Positions 46,801 through 56,894 of a stretch of DNA of 64,000 nt are shown piece by piece. The translations under genes and the position numbers were made by a program. Each line of letters opens with the position of its first letter. Positions within the stretch are counted from its first letter, which is position 1. The notes below the pieces were generated by a model. It saw only the letters and a list, made by a program, of their open reading frames with translations. It did no database searches and was not told the origin of the DNA. Source of the DNA: Oasisia sp. SBJ-2009 (Eukaryota; Annelida; Polychaeta; Sabellida; Siboglinidae). The stretch is taken from NCBI GenBank assembly GCA_964017155.1, contig OZ024856.1, positions 43,224,921-43,288,920 on the forward strand, given 5' to 3'.

Positions 46801-47200
46801 ACACTTTATGTATGGCGCGAAAACATGCAGTTAAATTGAGGATTTATTTTTAAACAAATTCACGTAATCGTAATTCAGGTACTACATGTTATAAATGACA
46901 GCTAATAAAAAATACGGACTGTAATTTATATATTTCGTTCGATAGCATTCTAAAATGTAATGTCTTACTATCGGAACTTTGCATTGAAACTATCGTAACA
47001 TAAAGTATTCATTCTTCTAGAGAGTGGAAAGAAAGAAACAGGAGCCAGCGGCGAAGGTAAGTTAGGCAGAAGGATCACGTTGGAAAACATACTTGTTTTA
47101 TTATAATAGACTCTTTCGTAATCCAAATTCAACACACATGCAACAGTTTGGTATTTCCACAATATTAGCAAGTAATTTCAAGCATGTATTTTATATTTCA
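43850..47200 (+). repeat. Shifted duplication, copy 2 (offset 4,549 bp)
   Basis: Second copy of the five-dimer block. It differs from copy 1 by a handful of substitutions (for example GGAGGCGGATC near 45,690, and AATACTAAC versus AACACTAAC). Immediately upstream, 43.0-43.85 kb instead matches 37.5-38.4 kb at an offset of about 5,459 bp (markers TGCTATCTGCATAGC and GGTTCAAATG), so the block is a mosaic junction. Confidence 0.7.
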
Positions 47201-48840
47201 GCACGTTCAATCTATATAACTGTTTTATTCTCGCCATATTGCTTCATGTATGTCGCGACAACATGCATTTAACCTGAGGATTTGGTTGAAATGTAATTTT
47301 TCACGAAAATATAATTCAGGTTGTAGATGTTATTAGAGACTGTTAGTAAAAAATACGGACAGTAATTTAGATAATTTCGTTCGGCAACATTCTAAAATGT
47401 TTTTTCTTAACAAAGGAACTCTGCATTTAAAATGTCGTAACATAAGTATCTGTTCTTCTAGAGAGTGGAAAGAAGGAAGCAGAAGCCAGTGTCGAAGGTA
47501 AGTTAGGGAGGAGGATCTCGTTGGAAAACATCTCGTGTTATTACTATAGACTCTTTCGTTATTCAAATTCAATGCTAACTGCATAGCACATACAATGCCT
47601 TTGCTATATACATGCAATAGTTGTGTATTTCCTCAATATTAACAAGTAATTTCATACATTGTTTTTCTTCAGCACATTGTATCTATATAACTGTTTTATT
47701 CTAGCGATAACACTTTATGTATGGCGCGAAAACATGCAGTTAAATTGAGGATTTATTTTTTAAACAAATTCACGTAATCGTAATTCAGGTACTACATGTT
47801 GTAAATGACAGCTAATAAAAAATACGGACTGTAATTTATATATTTCGTTCGATAGCATTCTAAAATGTAATGTCTTACTATCGGAACTTTGCATTGAAAC
47901 TATCGTAACATAAAGTATTCATTCTTCTAGAGAGTGGAAAGAAAGAAACAGGAGCCAGCGGCGAAGGTAAGTTAGGCAGAAGGATCACGTTGGAAAACAT
48001 ACTCGTTCTATTATAATAGACTCTTTCGTAATCCAAATTCAACACACATGCAACAGTTTGGTATTTCCACAATATTAACAAGTAATTTCAAGCATGTATT
48101 TTATATTTCAGCACGTTCTATCTATATAACTGTTTTATTCTCGCCATATTGCTTTATGTATGGCGCGACAACATGCATTTAAACTGAGGATTTGGTTGAA
48201 ATGTAATTTTTCACGAAAATATAATTCAGGTTGTAGATGTTATTAGAGACTGTTAGTAAAAAATACGGACAGTAATTTAGATAATTTCGTTCGGCAACAT
48301 TCTAAAATGTTTTTTCTTAACAAAGGAACTCTGCATTTAAAATGTCGTAACATAAGTATCTGTTCTTCTAGAGAGTGGAAAGAAGGAAGCAGAAGCCAGT
48401 GACGAAGGTAAGTTAGGGAGGAGGATCTCGTTGGAAAACATATCGTGTTATTACTATAGACTCTTTCGTTATTCAAATTCAATGCTAACTGCATAGCACA
48501 TACAATGCCTTTGCTATATACATGCAATAGTTTTGTATTTCCTCAATATTAACAAGTAATTTCATACATTGTTTTTCTTCAGCACATTGTATCTATATAA
48601 CTGTTTTATTCTAGCGATAACACTTTATGTATGGCGCGAAAACATGCAGTTAAATTGAGGATTTATTTTTTAAACAAATTCACGTAATCGTAATTCAGGT
48701 ACTACATGTTGTAAATGACAGCTAATAAAAAATACGGACTGTAATTTATATATTTCGTTCGATAGCATTCTAAAATGTAATGTCTTACTATCGGAACTTT
48801 GCATTGAAACTATCGTAACATAAAGTATTCATTCTTCTGG

Positions 48841-48876
48841 AGAGTGGAAAGAAAGAAACAGGAGCCAGCGGCGAAG
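48841..48876 (+). CDS. Candidate B micro-exon with lost acceptor
   Basis: This is the B core with intact GTAAGT donor, but the acceptor TTCTAG has become TTCTGG. No AG remains at the boundary; the next AG lies inside the core and would break the frame. Probably skipped. Confidence 0.35.
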
Positions 48877-50660
48877 GTAAGTTAGGCAGAAGGATCACGT
48901 TGGAAAACATACTCGTTTTATTATAATAGACTCTTTCGTAATCCAAATTCAACACACATGCAACAGTTTGGTATTTCCACAATATTAACAAGTAATTTCA
49001 AGCATGTATTTTATATTTCAGCACGTTCAATCTATATAACTGTTTTATTCTCGCCATATTGTTTCATGTATGGCGCGACAACATGCATTTAACCTGAGGA
49101 TTTGGTTGAAATGTAATTTTTCACGAAAATATAATTCAGGTTGTAGATGTTATTAGAGACTGTTAATAAAAAATACAGAAAGTAATTTAGATAATTTCGT
49201 TCGGCAACATTCTAAAAAGTGTTTTCTTTACAAAGGAACTCTGCATTTAAAATGTCGTAACATAAATATATATTCTTCTAGAGAGTGGAAAGAAGGAAAC
49301 AGAAGCCAGTGACGAAGGTAAGTTAGGGAGGAGGATCTCGTTGGAAAACATCTCGTGTTATTACTATAGACTCTTTCGTTATTCAAATTCAATGCTAACT
49401 GCATAGCACATACCGTGCCTTTGCTATATACATGCAATAGTTTTGTATTTCCTCAATACTAACAAGTAATTTCATACATTGTTTTTCTTCAGCACATTGT
49501 ATCTATATAACTGATTTATTCTAGCGATAACACTTTATGTATGGCGCGAAAACATGCAGTTAAATTGAGGATTTATTTTTTAAACAAATTCATGTAATCG
49601 TAATTCAGGTACTACATGTTGTAAATGACAGCTAATAAAAAATACGGACTGTGATTTATATATTTCGTTCGATAGCATTCTAAAATGTGATGTCTTACTA
49701 TCGGAACTTTGCATTTAAAATATCGTAACATAAAGTATTAATTCTTCTAGAGAGTGGAAAGAAAGAAACAGGAGCCAGCGGCGAAGGTAAGTTAGGCAGA
49801 AGGATCACGTTGGAAAACATACTCGTTTTATTATAATAGACTCTTTCGTAATCCAAATTCAACACACATTCAACAGTTTGGTATTTCCACAATATTAACA
49901 AGTAATTTCAAGCATGTATTTTATATTTCAGCACGTTCTATCTATATAACTGTTTTATTCTCGCCATATTGCTTGATGTATGGCGCGACAACATGCATTT
50001 AAACTGAGGATTTGGTTGAAATGTAATTTGTCACGTAAATATAATTCAGGTTGTAGATGTTATTAGAGACTGTTAATAAAAAATAGGGACAGTAATTTAG
50101 ATAATTTCGTTCGGCAACATTCTAAAAAGTGATTTCTTAACAAAGGAACTCGGCATTTAAAATGTCGTAACAAAAGTATCTATTCTTCTAGAGAGTGGAA
50201 AGAAGGAAACAGAAGCCAGTGACGAAGGTAAGTTAGGGAGGAGGATCTCGTTGGAAAACATCTCGTGTTATTACTATAGACTCTTTCGTTATTCAAATTC
50301 AATGCTAACTGCATAACACATACCGTGCCTTTGCTATATACATGTAATAGTTTTGTATTTCCTCAATATTAACAAGTAATTTCTTACATTTTTTTTCTTC
50401 AGCACATTGTATCTATATAACTGTTTTATTCTAGCGATAACACTTTATGTATGGCGCGAAAACATGCAGTTAAATTGAGGATTTATTTTTTAAACAAATT
50501 CACGTAATCGTAATTCAAGTACTACATGTTGTAAATGACAGCTAATAAAAAATACGGACTGTAATTTATATATTTCGTTCGATAGCATTCTAAAATGTGA
50601 TGTCTTACTATCGGAACTTTGCATTTAAAATATCGTAACAAAACGTATTCATTCTTCTAG

Positions 50661-50696
50661 AGAGTGGAAAGAAGGAAACAGCAGCCAGCGGCGAAG
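50661..50696 (+). CDS. Candidate micro-exon, edge variant
   Basis: The 36-nt core after ATTCTTCTAG has donor GTAAGT and reads ESGKKETAASGE. From here rightwards the monomers lose the strict A/B signature and become more diverged. The downstream intron keeps the segment that typical B monomers lack. Confidence 0.5.
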
Positions 50697-51135
50697 GTAA
50701 GTTAGGGAGGAGGATCACTTTGGAAAACATACTCGTTTTATTATTATGGCCTCTTTCGTAATTCAAATGCAATGCTAACTGAATAACAAATACAGTGTCT
50801 TTGCTACATACATGCAACAGTTTGATATTTTCAACGTAATATGAAAAATGTTCATGTATTTATTTTTTATTTCAGCACGTTCTACCTATATATATGTTTT
50901 GTTCTCGCGATATTGCTTTATGTATGTTAAGACAACATTAAGTTAAACTGAGGATGTGTTGACAAGTTTATTTTTCACGTAATCGTAATTCAGGTTGTAG
51001 ATGTTGTTAATGATTGTTAATAAAAATTACGGCCTGTAAATTAGATAATTTCGTTCGACAACATTCCAAAATGTTATGTCTTACTATCGGAACTTTGCAT
51101 TAAAATATTGTAACATAAAGTATTCATTCTTCTAG

Positions 51136-51171
51136 AGAGTGGAAAAAAGGAAACAGAAGCCAGCGGCGAAG
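51136..51171 (+). CDS. Candidate micro-exon with lost donor and truncated downstream intron
   Basis: The 36-nt core reads ESGKKETEASGE with acceptor TTCTAG intact. The donor G|GTAAGT is replaced by G|TTAAGT, and about 70-75 bp of the usual downstream sequence (GGATCACGTTGG through the next landmark) is missing. Probably a dead cassette. Confidence 0.35.
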
Positions 51172-51557
51172 TTAAGTTAGGGAGAAATTCAAATTCAGTG
51201 CTAAGTGTATAATATATGTATTGTTTTTCCTACATACATGCAATAGCTTGGTATTCCCTAAATATTAACAAGTAATTTCATGCATTTATTTTATAACAGC
51301 AAGTTGTATCTATACAACTGTTTTATTCTGGCGACTTTGCTTTATGTATGGCGCGACAACATGCAGTTAAATTGAGGATTTGTTTTAAATGTTTTTCACG
51401 TAAACGTAATTCAGGTTGTAGATTATGTTAATGACAGTTAATAAAAAATACGGGCTTTAATTTAGATAATTTCGTTCGACAACATTCTAAAATGTTATGT
51501 CTTACTATCGGAACTTTGCATTTAAACTATCGTAACATAAAGTATTCATTCTTCTAG

Positions 51558-51593
51558 AGAGTGGAAAGAAAGAAACAGGAGCCAGCGGCGAAG
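51558..51593 (+). CDS. Candidate B micro-exon beside the retroelement insertion
   Basis: This is a canonical B core with acceptor CTTCTAG and donor GTAAGT, reading ESGKKETGASGE. The retroelement inserted about 45 bp downstream, in the TTTTATTATTATAGACTC part of the intron, leaving both splice sites intact. Confidence 0.5.
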
Positions 51594-51642
51594 GTAAGTT
51601 AGGCAGAAGGATCGCGTTGGAAAACATACTCGTTTTATTATT

Positions 51643-52277
51643 TGAGTGGCCGCGCCCTTCCCGCTTAGAGGTGTGCCCCTAATCAACCCTAATTAAAGCA
51701 GCTGTGCCTGGCTCCGTTTACTTTACAAAGAAGACACAAACACCTAGTGAAGGTTACATGGCAATCCCAACAGTTTAATAATGAAGGATTGCCTGGCGCT
51801 CACCAGTTGCGAGCGCGCGGCTGATTGACGTATACTATGTAATACAATATAACATAAAGCATGTAAACATAACTAAATTCTACCGTACAATCAGCTACTT
51901 GAATATAATATTGACTACAATAATAAGAACGTAAACGGGGGGAACAAAAACCCAACCCCCCTACGACAATAATAACGTAACTAACGGCTGGGGTAGTCAA
52001 TCCCCCCAGCAAAGTAATGTACAACACAAAAATGGGCTAAGCCCCTAACACGTAGAAACTAAACAGGGAAGACACCCATCAGCGGGTGAAAAACTGAACA
52101 CCTACAATAAGAAAACATGTGTAATGCGACTAACGTGCAAAAACAGTAGGCTGAGTACAGAAACGTGAAAATAACCCTGTGCAAAAACCAAGGTAAAGGA
52201 AAGCGGAAACGCCAACATGTAGCGGGAATAAACATATCAACAAAATAGTTAGAAACGTCAAAAAGGGTGACACACCA
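51643..52277 (-). other. 3' non-coding part of the DIRS-like element
   Basis: Non-coding stretch with no ORF worth calling and no match to the array. It starts TGAGTGGCCGCGCCC and includes GC-rich and A-rich patches. It presumably holds the element's 3' end. I see no recognisable recombinase or LTR. Confidence 0.45.
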
Positions 52278-52802
52278 TCAAAAGCGGGGTGGGCGGGCGG
52301 AAAACGTTAAGCTGCTATCGCACAGAATACGTTCAATGCATGTATCTAGCAGTTCAAATGTAACCGTAGTGAAATCCCGCGGTATATGCGAATTGACGGA
52401 GTTGTGTTTGGGGATGCTGAGATCGTGAAGGAGGCGAAATTCTCCAGGATCCCGTTTAGGGACAATAGCTAATGGCGACAGAATAAGGTTATGGAAGGGG
52501 GGAGAGAGAAAAGGGCCAGCAATGCGGCCGACACCCCTTTCAGCAACAAGCTTATCGCGGACGGCGGAGGGATTATCAGAGACCGATTTGTGATTCTGAT
52601 AGCTTCCCTTGGCAGGGTCAGAAAGCAGGGAGGAGGGAATGCGAAAACCCCGTGTGAAGCCAACAAGTAGGAAATCATACAAGTGTGCATAGTAGCCAGC
52701 TAAATGACGACGGAGAGCAGACACATCCATTGGCGTGGGCAACACATGACGACGACGTGGCGAGAGTGGGACGTCATGTAAGGCAACGCCCGAGTTACTT
52801 GA
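52278..52802 (-). pseudogene. Truncated reverse transcriptase (DIRS-like pol)
   Basis: The open frame runs 53,123-52,278 (281 codons), but only the part after about residue 107, beginning just after the gag stop, looks like protein: TPMDVSALRRHLAGYY, then GVGRIAGPFLSPPFHNL, then SPLAIVPKRDPGEFRLLHDL and SIPKHNSVNSHIP. This is the N-terminal fingers region of a DIRS-type RT. Earlier residues overlap gag in another frame and are probably a shadow, so pol would be reached by frameshift or reinitiation. The RT breaks off after TCIERI. The next 25 nt are identical to a sequence at 55,402-55,426, and the frame then ends in unrelated residues. The catalytic YxDD region is therefore missing. In the DIRS group RNase H and recombinase domains would follow. 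The product is certainly inactive. Confidence 0.7.
52298..52322 (-). repeat. 25-bp internal repeat, copy 1 (RT break point)
   Basis: CGGAAAACGTTAAGCTGCTA and five further bases, identical to 55,402-55,426 in the same orientation. On the minus strand this copy directly follows the last RT-like codon. Confidence 0.9.
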
Positions 52803-53382
52803 CGTGGGTAGCGGGGATCGCTTTGTCGGCGGCGCGACATGTGGACGCACCGTGATTCGTCCGTCGACAAATGGAACAGCGGTGGCTGTAAGGACAGGAA
52901 CGCTTAGTACACCCACCTCTCTTGTTAAAGCGGAAGCAGTGACGCGTGAAGGCACCTGAACCGGTGCCGCCGGCACGAAAAGGGCGAGTGTCGCGTTGGT
53001 GGCGGAGGTGGTCTTCCACCTCGAATAGAATGTCGCCGCGGAAAATCTCCCAAGGCAGTGTACGTTCCGCCCACTGTATGCGGAATTGACCATCATATTC
53101 TGCAGCCGTAGGAAAACCTGCACGGTCGGCGATTCGGAGAATGTGCGACATGTAAGTGGTCATACCATAGCCCTCCTGCGGGAAAGCCTGTAGACGAATG
53201 GCTTGGTAGAGCAGGAACAGCTGAGTCCATTCCTGCAAAGTGGTGACAGGGACAACGTCCTTGGAGCTGTCTTTAGGAGGAGTGCGGGGGTCAAAATTGA
53301 TATCGATAGAGTGATTACGACGCAACCAACGAAGGGGAATATAATTTCCGGCAACAATTTTCTCCTTCAAAGAGTGACACAC
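52795..53382 (-). CDS. Gag-like protein with CCCH and CCHC zinc fingers (3' part)
   Basis: This is a 195-codon open frame. Residues 2-120 resemble a retroelement capsid region: SLKEKIVAGNYIPLRWLRRN, TTLQEWTQLFLLYQAI, and QEGYGMTTYMSHILRIA. Near the C terminus, CFRFNKRGGCTKRSCPYSH forms a C-X8-C-X4-C-X3-H finger, followed by CSICRRTNHGASTC, a perfect C-X2-C-X4-H-X4-C zinc knuckle. Such a pairing is typical of nucleic-acid-binding gag proteins of DIRS-like elements. The methionine given is arbitrary: the same frame continues upstream (VGGQGVCHSL), and the likely N-terminal part lies in a different frame at 53,367-53,600, so a frameshift near 53,380-53,420 has probably broken the gene. It packages element RNA in related elements; here it is a relic. 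Confidence 0.65.
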   Translation of the reverse strand: MCHSLKEKIVAGNYIPLRWLRRNHSIDINFDPRTPPKDSSKDVVPVTTLQEWTQLFLLYQAIRLQAFPQEGYGMTTYMSHILRIADRAGFPTAAEYDGQFRIQWAERTLPWEIFRGDILFEVEDHLRHQRDTRPFRAGGTGSGAFTRHCFRFNKRGGCTKRSCPYSHRCSICRRTNHGASTCRAADKAIPATHVK

Positions 53383-53600
53383 CCCCTGGCCCCCAACAAG
53401 CCGTATCCGGAGGAGAACGTCTCACCTGGAGAGCAGCCGGCCGATACCCGCGCGCGATCCTCAAAAGCACGCTCGTGGTGATCCCCGCCGACATCGTCGA
53501 CCAACGCACGTGACGAGCAGGTGGAGCTGGCCGACAACGAGCGATGTCTCGCGACGGGCCTAGGCGCTGAGCGTTTGGTGGTCTTGCTACTCGGGGACAT
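53367..53600 (-). pseudogene. Probable N-terminal gag fragment, frameshifted
   Basis: This 77-codon frame (SSKTTKRSAPRPVARHRSLS, later VDDVGGDHHERAFEDRARVS) is rich in S, R and D, like the disordered start of a gag. It stops at ARGCVTL, exactly where the zinc-finger gag frame begins in a neighbouring frame. Two other frames are also open over this GC-rich stretch, so the choice is uncertain. Confidence 0.35.
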
Positions 53601-53977
53601 CGACCTGCCCGGCGACGGCGATGGCGACCTCTTACGGGAAGGCCTGCTGCCCCGTTGACGTGGAGATGCCGACCTGGACGAGGGAGGCGCCAGAGAAGCG
53701 GCAGCCTATACGGAAGCGGGGTTGGCAGCAACGGTATCGATGGCTTGACGTAACAGATGATCACGTGCGTCAAGGCGCTTGTCAACAGCAGTGGACACAG
53801 CCTCCACCAATGTATGTAGGAGACCGGGGTCGATCGGCACAGCGTGATCAGGGACCCGCGTAGCAGCTCGGGTAGTTGTCTAACCGAGACGTGCCTTCGC
53901 CGATCTCGTGGTCGCACGGGTGGCGTAGAGCGAATTCATGCTGTAAAAAACGAAACAGGGTGTTTTACACTGACACC

Positions 53978-54340
53978 TGGCATATATAAAACGGCCAACT
54001 TAGTTGGCGCCAGGTGTGTAAATGCATACCCGCTGCATACAGCTGAAACACCGGCAATTAACCTCACCGATAAGAAATGCAACACCGCTTTCATGACTGG
54101 CATGTTACGGCCAGAGTAACGGATAACTCGGCACCAGAAAGTACAACGGTGTAATATGACGGCAAAACTGTATAGATGGCGTGTTACGGCCGATTTTCTC
54201 GGCGCCATGTGGAACAGCCGTAAAACAATGCCGGTAAAATCTGTACAGCTGAACAAAAAAAAAAACACACGGGCTTGGCGCCAGGAGAATCCTCAGTGAA
54301 GTGAACAATAACTGAAAACAAAAAGAGAGGGCCCAAAATT
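53978..54340 (-). repeat. Degenerate GGCGCC-containing subrepeats in the element leader
   Basis: Four or five loosely repeated modules of about 80-120 bp share TTACGGCC, TTGGCGCCAG (also CTCGGCACCAG, CTCGGCGCCA, TTGGTGCCCA) and ACAGCTGAA. They precede gag on the minus strand, so they would lie in the leader of the element. Alignment by eye is rough. Confidence 0.5.
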
Positions 54341-54529
54341 GGTGCCCACTAACCGCAGAGGGAACGCGCAAGGAAGAGATATAGCCCTGACAAGCCGCCG
54401 GCGTAACCTAAGCTGTGTAACTGGCCACCTCTTGGTGACGCACACAATGGGATAAAACGAAAATACGTACAAAAGAATGGGTGCGTGTACACCGACATAA
54501 CCAGGTAGTGACAAATGCTGACGGGCGTG

Positions 54530-54715
54530 TTCACACGTGTACACACATATATACGTATATGCATACATACACTCACGCATGTATATATACGTAACACATG
54601 CATATACACACATACAGACATACGCGTATACACACACATAAACAGAACCGCACATATACACACATGGAAACACATACGTACATACTTACAAATACACACA
54701 GTCAGAAATACAAAC
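54530..54715. repeat. CA/TA-rich alternating purine-pyrimidine microsatellite
   Basis: Imperfect runs of ACAC, ATAC, TATA and CATA across about 185 bp, with almost strict purine-pyrimidine alternation. It produces spurious ORFs in several frames. It lies inside the DIRS-like element. Confidence 0.85.
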
Positions 54716-54779
54716 ATTTATCAAAGGGATACAAAACGGGAAACCTGCCAATTGCCGCTGTAATGAAAACAGAAGACCT

Positions 54780-55401
54780 GTAACACAGCATGGGACAGCC
54801 ACACACCAAAACCAGGGTGCCCCGTGCGTCGCAGCCTGTGGCAGGTGACGTTACCACCCGCCAGGATTAATCCAACCAGAACTCTAAGGCAGCCACCCGC
54901 GGCCATCTTCCTGGTGGTAATTACCCATCGTAAAATAGGGGCGGAGACCCTCAGTCAATAAGCCGTACGACAGACAGCAGCGATCGCCGGCGGCCGTCTG
55001 ACCAGCCGCCAGCTGACCGGGGCATACCGCACCTCAGCCTGGAAGCCACAGTGAGTGAACGCGCCCATGAGACGATGCAAAAAACCAACGTGCAGACAGC
55101 CTAATACTTTCAGAGTGACTTGAGTAAATGAAAGTATCACTTCCGTAACATCTCACCGGCACGAAGGCAACAAGCAAACAACACATCTTGTACCGACTCA
55201 CCCCAAGCCAAGGTCAGCCGAAAAAGTGCAGAGAGCTATCGCAATTAACAAACACCAAAAGGCGTCAAAACATGCGAACAAGAATATAGCGTGTGTGACA
55301 TACCACTACACGTGGAATATGTTGCAAGAAGAAAGAAAACTCACCTGACGTGGAGGGAGGCCCGCAGAATTGTGTCCAACTAACACCATGTATCTCGATG
55401 C
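54780..55401. other. Element 5' region, nothing recognised
   Basis: Unique GC-moderate sequence inside the DIRS-like insertion. Only short open frames occur in any direction and none resembles a known protein. Confidence 0.4.
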
Positions 55402-55426
55402 CGGAAAACGTTAAGCTGCTATCGCA
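55402..55426 (-). repeat. 25-bp internal repeat, copy 2
   Basis: Same orientation as 52,298-52,322. Flanking sequences differ on both sides. It lies near the presumed 5' end of the element. Confidence 0.9.
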
Positions 55427-55642
55427 GAGTCAAAATCCGTGGTGTCCAGTCAAGACAGACAGCGGGACTGGCCGGTTAAGGTCACCGGACCCAATTTAAG
55501 AAGGAAGCCTGATCTTGGCCAGATGCCCCGTAAGCTGTCGGGCAAGCGCTGTCCTTAGAATGCCTAAATACACTCCGTGTGACGCACAAGCTAACTTAGG
55601 GCTGCCCTCAAAATTGTATTGCATCCCGCTGGACACAATACT
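55427..55642. other. Terminal part of the DIRS-like insertion, nothing recognised
   Basis: Unique sequence ending at GGACACAATACT before array sequence resumes. No inverted match to the opposite terminus is obvious. Confidence 0.4.
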
Positions 55643-55979
55643 GTTTTATAGACTCTTTCGTAATTCAAATTCAACACACATGCAACAGTTTGGTATTTCC
55701 ACAATATTACCAAGTAATTTCAAGCATGTATTTTATATTTTAGCACGTTTTATCTATATAACTGTTTTATTCTCGCCATATTGCTTTATGTATGGCGCAA
55801 CAACATGCACTTAAACTGAGGATTTGGTTGAAATGTAATTGTTCACGTAAATATAATTCAGGTTGTAGATGTTATTAGAGACTGTTAATAAAAAATACGA
55901 AGAGTAATTTAGATAATTTCGTTCGGCAACATTCTAAAATGTTTTTTCTTAACAAAGGAACTCTGCATTTAAAATGTCG

Positions 55980-56000
55980 TAACATCTGGTGTTATTACTA
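55980..56000 (+). pseudogene. Monomer with the micro-exon deleted
   Basis: CGTAACAT joins directly to CTGGTGTTATTAC. The pyrimidine tract, acceptor, 36-nt core, donor and following GGATCACGTTGG-type block are all missing in one deletion. Confidence 0.7.
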
Positions 56001-56386
56001 CATAATCTTTCTAATTCAAATACAGTGCCAACTGTATAATATATGCATTGGGTTTGCTACATACATGGAATAGCTTGGTATTTCCTAAATATCAACAAGT
56101 AATTTCATGCATTAATTTTATTTCAGCACGTTGTATCTATATAAAAAAAAAATATATCGATATTGCTTTATGTATGGCGCGACAACATGCAGTTACATTT
56201 AGGTATTGGTTTAAATATTGTTTTCACATAAACGTATTTCAGGTTGTAGATGATGTTAATGACTTTTAATAAAAAAACACGGACTGTAATTGAGATAATT
56301 TCGTTCGACAACATTCTAAAATGTTATGTCTTACTATCGGAACTTTGCATTTAAAATATCGTAACATAAAGTATTCATTCTTATAG

Positions 56387-56422
56387 AGAGTGGAAAGAAG
56401 GAAACAGAAGCCAGTGGCGAAG
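56387..56422 (+). CDS. Candidate micro-exon (diverged array, 1)
   Basis: Acceptor TTCTTATAG, 36 nt, donor GTAAAT. Phase-1 reading ESGKKETEASGE. Confidence 0.5.
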
Positions 56423-56858
56423 GTAAATTAGGGAGGAGGATCTCGTTGGAAAACATTTCGTGTAATTACTATAGAATCTTTCGTTATTCAAATTCAATGC
56501 TAACTGCATAACACATTCCGTGTCTTTGCTACATACATGCAATAGTTTTATATTTCCACAATATTAAGAAGTAATATTAAAAAAAAAATTATTTCAGCAC
56601 ATTGTGTCTGTATAACTGTTTTATTTTAGCGATATTGCTTTATGTATGGCGCTATGACATGCAGTTTCATTTAGGTATTGTTTTAAATGTTTTGTTCACG
56701 TAAACGTATTTCAGGTTGTAGATGATGTTAATGACTTTTAATAAAAAAACACGGACTGTAATTTAGATAATTTCGTTCGACAACATTCTAAAATGTTATG
56801 TCTTACTATCGGAACTTTGCATTTAAAATATCGTAACATAAAGTATTCATTCTCCTAG

Positions 56859-56894
56859 AGAGTGGAAATAAGGAAACAGAAGACAGTGGCGAAG
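56859..56894 (+). CDS. Candidate micro-exon (diverged array, 2)
   Basis: Acceptor TTCTCCTAG, 36 nt, donor GTAAGT. Reads ESGNKETEDSGE, with two replacement changes and no indel. Confidence 0.5.

Larger units (their letters stand above)
1..51640 (+). repeat. Main tandem array, about 910-bp A/B dimer
   Basis: Continuous head-to-tail array of about 56-57 dimers, cut by the left edge of the window. Each dimer has an A monomer (exon followed by a block containing 'atctcgttggaaaacatctcg' type sequence and a segment reading gctaactgcataacac) and a B monomer that lacks that 35-40 bp segment. Spacing measured between B exons is 909-911 bp. Shared landmarks in every monomer are TAATAAAAAATACGG, a TTCGTTCG box, ATTCTAAAATG, CGTAACATAA, TTCTAG, the 36-nt exon-like core, GGAAAACAT, CTATATAACTG and TATGGCGCGA. 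Copies differ by scattered substitutions and 1-2 bp indels outside the 36-nt core. It looks like satellite DNA in structure, but each monomer holds a micro-exon with splice signals, so I read it as a repeated intron-exon-intron module. Intron sequence, where transcribed, would run on the + strand. Confidence 0.95.
51639..55642 (-). mobile_element. DIRS-like retrotransposon remnant
   Basis: About 4 kb of GC-richer sequence splits one B-type monomer: array sequence stops at CGTTTTATTA (51,640) and resumes at TTTTATAGACTCTTTCG (55,644). A 7-bp GTTTTAT lies at both junctions (51,632-51,638 and 55,643-55,649) and may be a target duplication or chance. On the minus strand the order is a non-coding 5' part (55.6-53.9 kb), a gag-like gene, the start of a reverse transcriptase, then about 640 bp of non-coding 3' part. 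The RT fragment has the SPLAIVPKRDPGEFRLLHDLS type of motif known from DIRS elements. RNase H and tyrosine recombinase, expected for that group, are absent, so the family call is an inference. No clear terminal inverted repeat was found. Confidence 0.65.

Noticed and set aside
5125..50817. Recurrent antisense open frames of 67, 69 and 94 codons in nearly every monomer
   Set aside because: They are shadows of the repeat. Many copies are broken by small indels (most of 5.3-19.6 kb has none), no flanking gene signals exist, and the peptide resembles no family. The splice signals point to the opposite strand.
1..51640. CRISPR array
   Set aside because: The period is about 455/910 bp with no short-repeat/spacer pattern, and the sequence is eukaryotic.
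1..51640. Plain centromeric satellite with no coding role
   Set aside because: Not excluded, but the constant 36-nt core with paired acceptor and donor, and the related 42-nt exon outside the array, are not explained by it.
53203..54119. Plus-strand ORFs of 80-92 codons in the GC-rich insertion
   Set aside because: They lie opposite gag-like coding sequence or its leader and show no domain; GC-rich chance frames.
54293..54783. Cysteine/valine/tyrosine-rich and histidine/threonine-rich ORFs
   Set aside because: They are translations of the CA/TA microsatellite.
51632..55649. GTTTTAT direct repeat as a definite target-site duplication of the DIRS-like element
   Set aside because: The array itself contains TTTTATTATTATAG at this place, so the match may simply be host sequence; kept only as a possibility.
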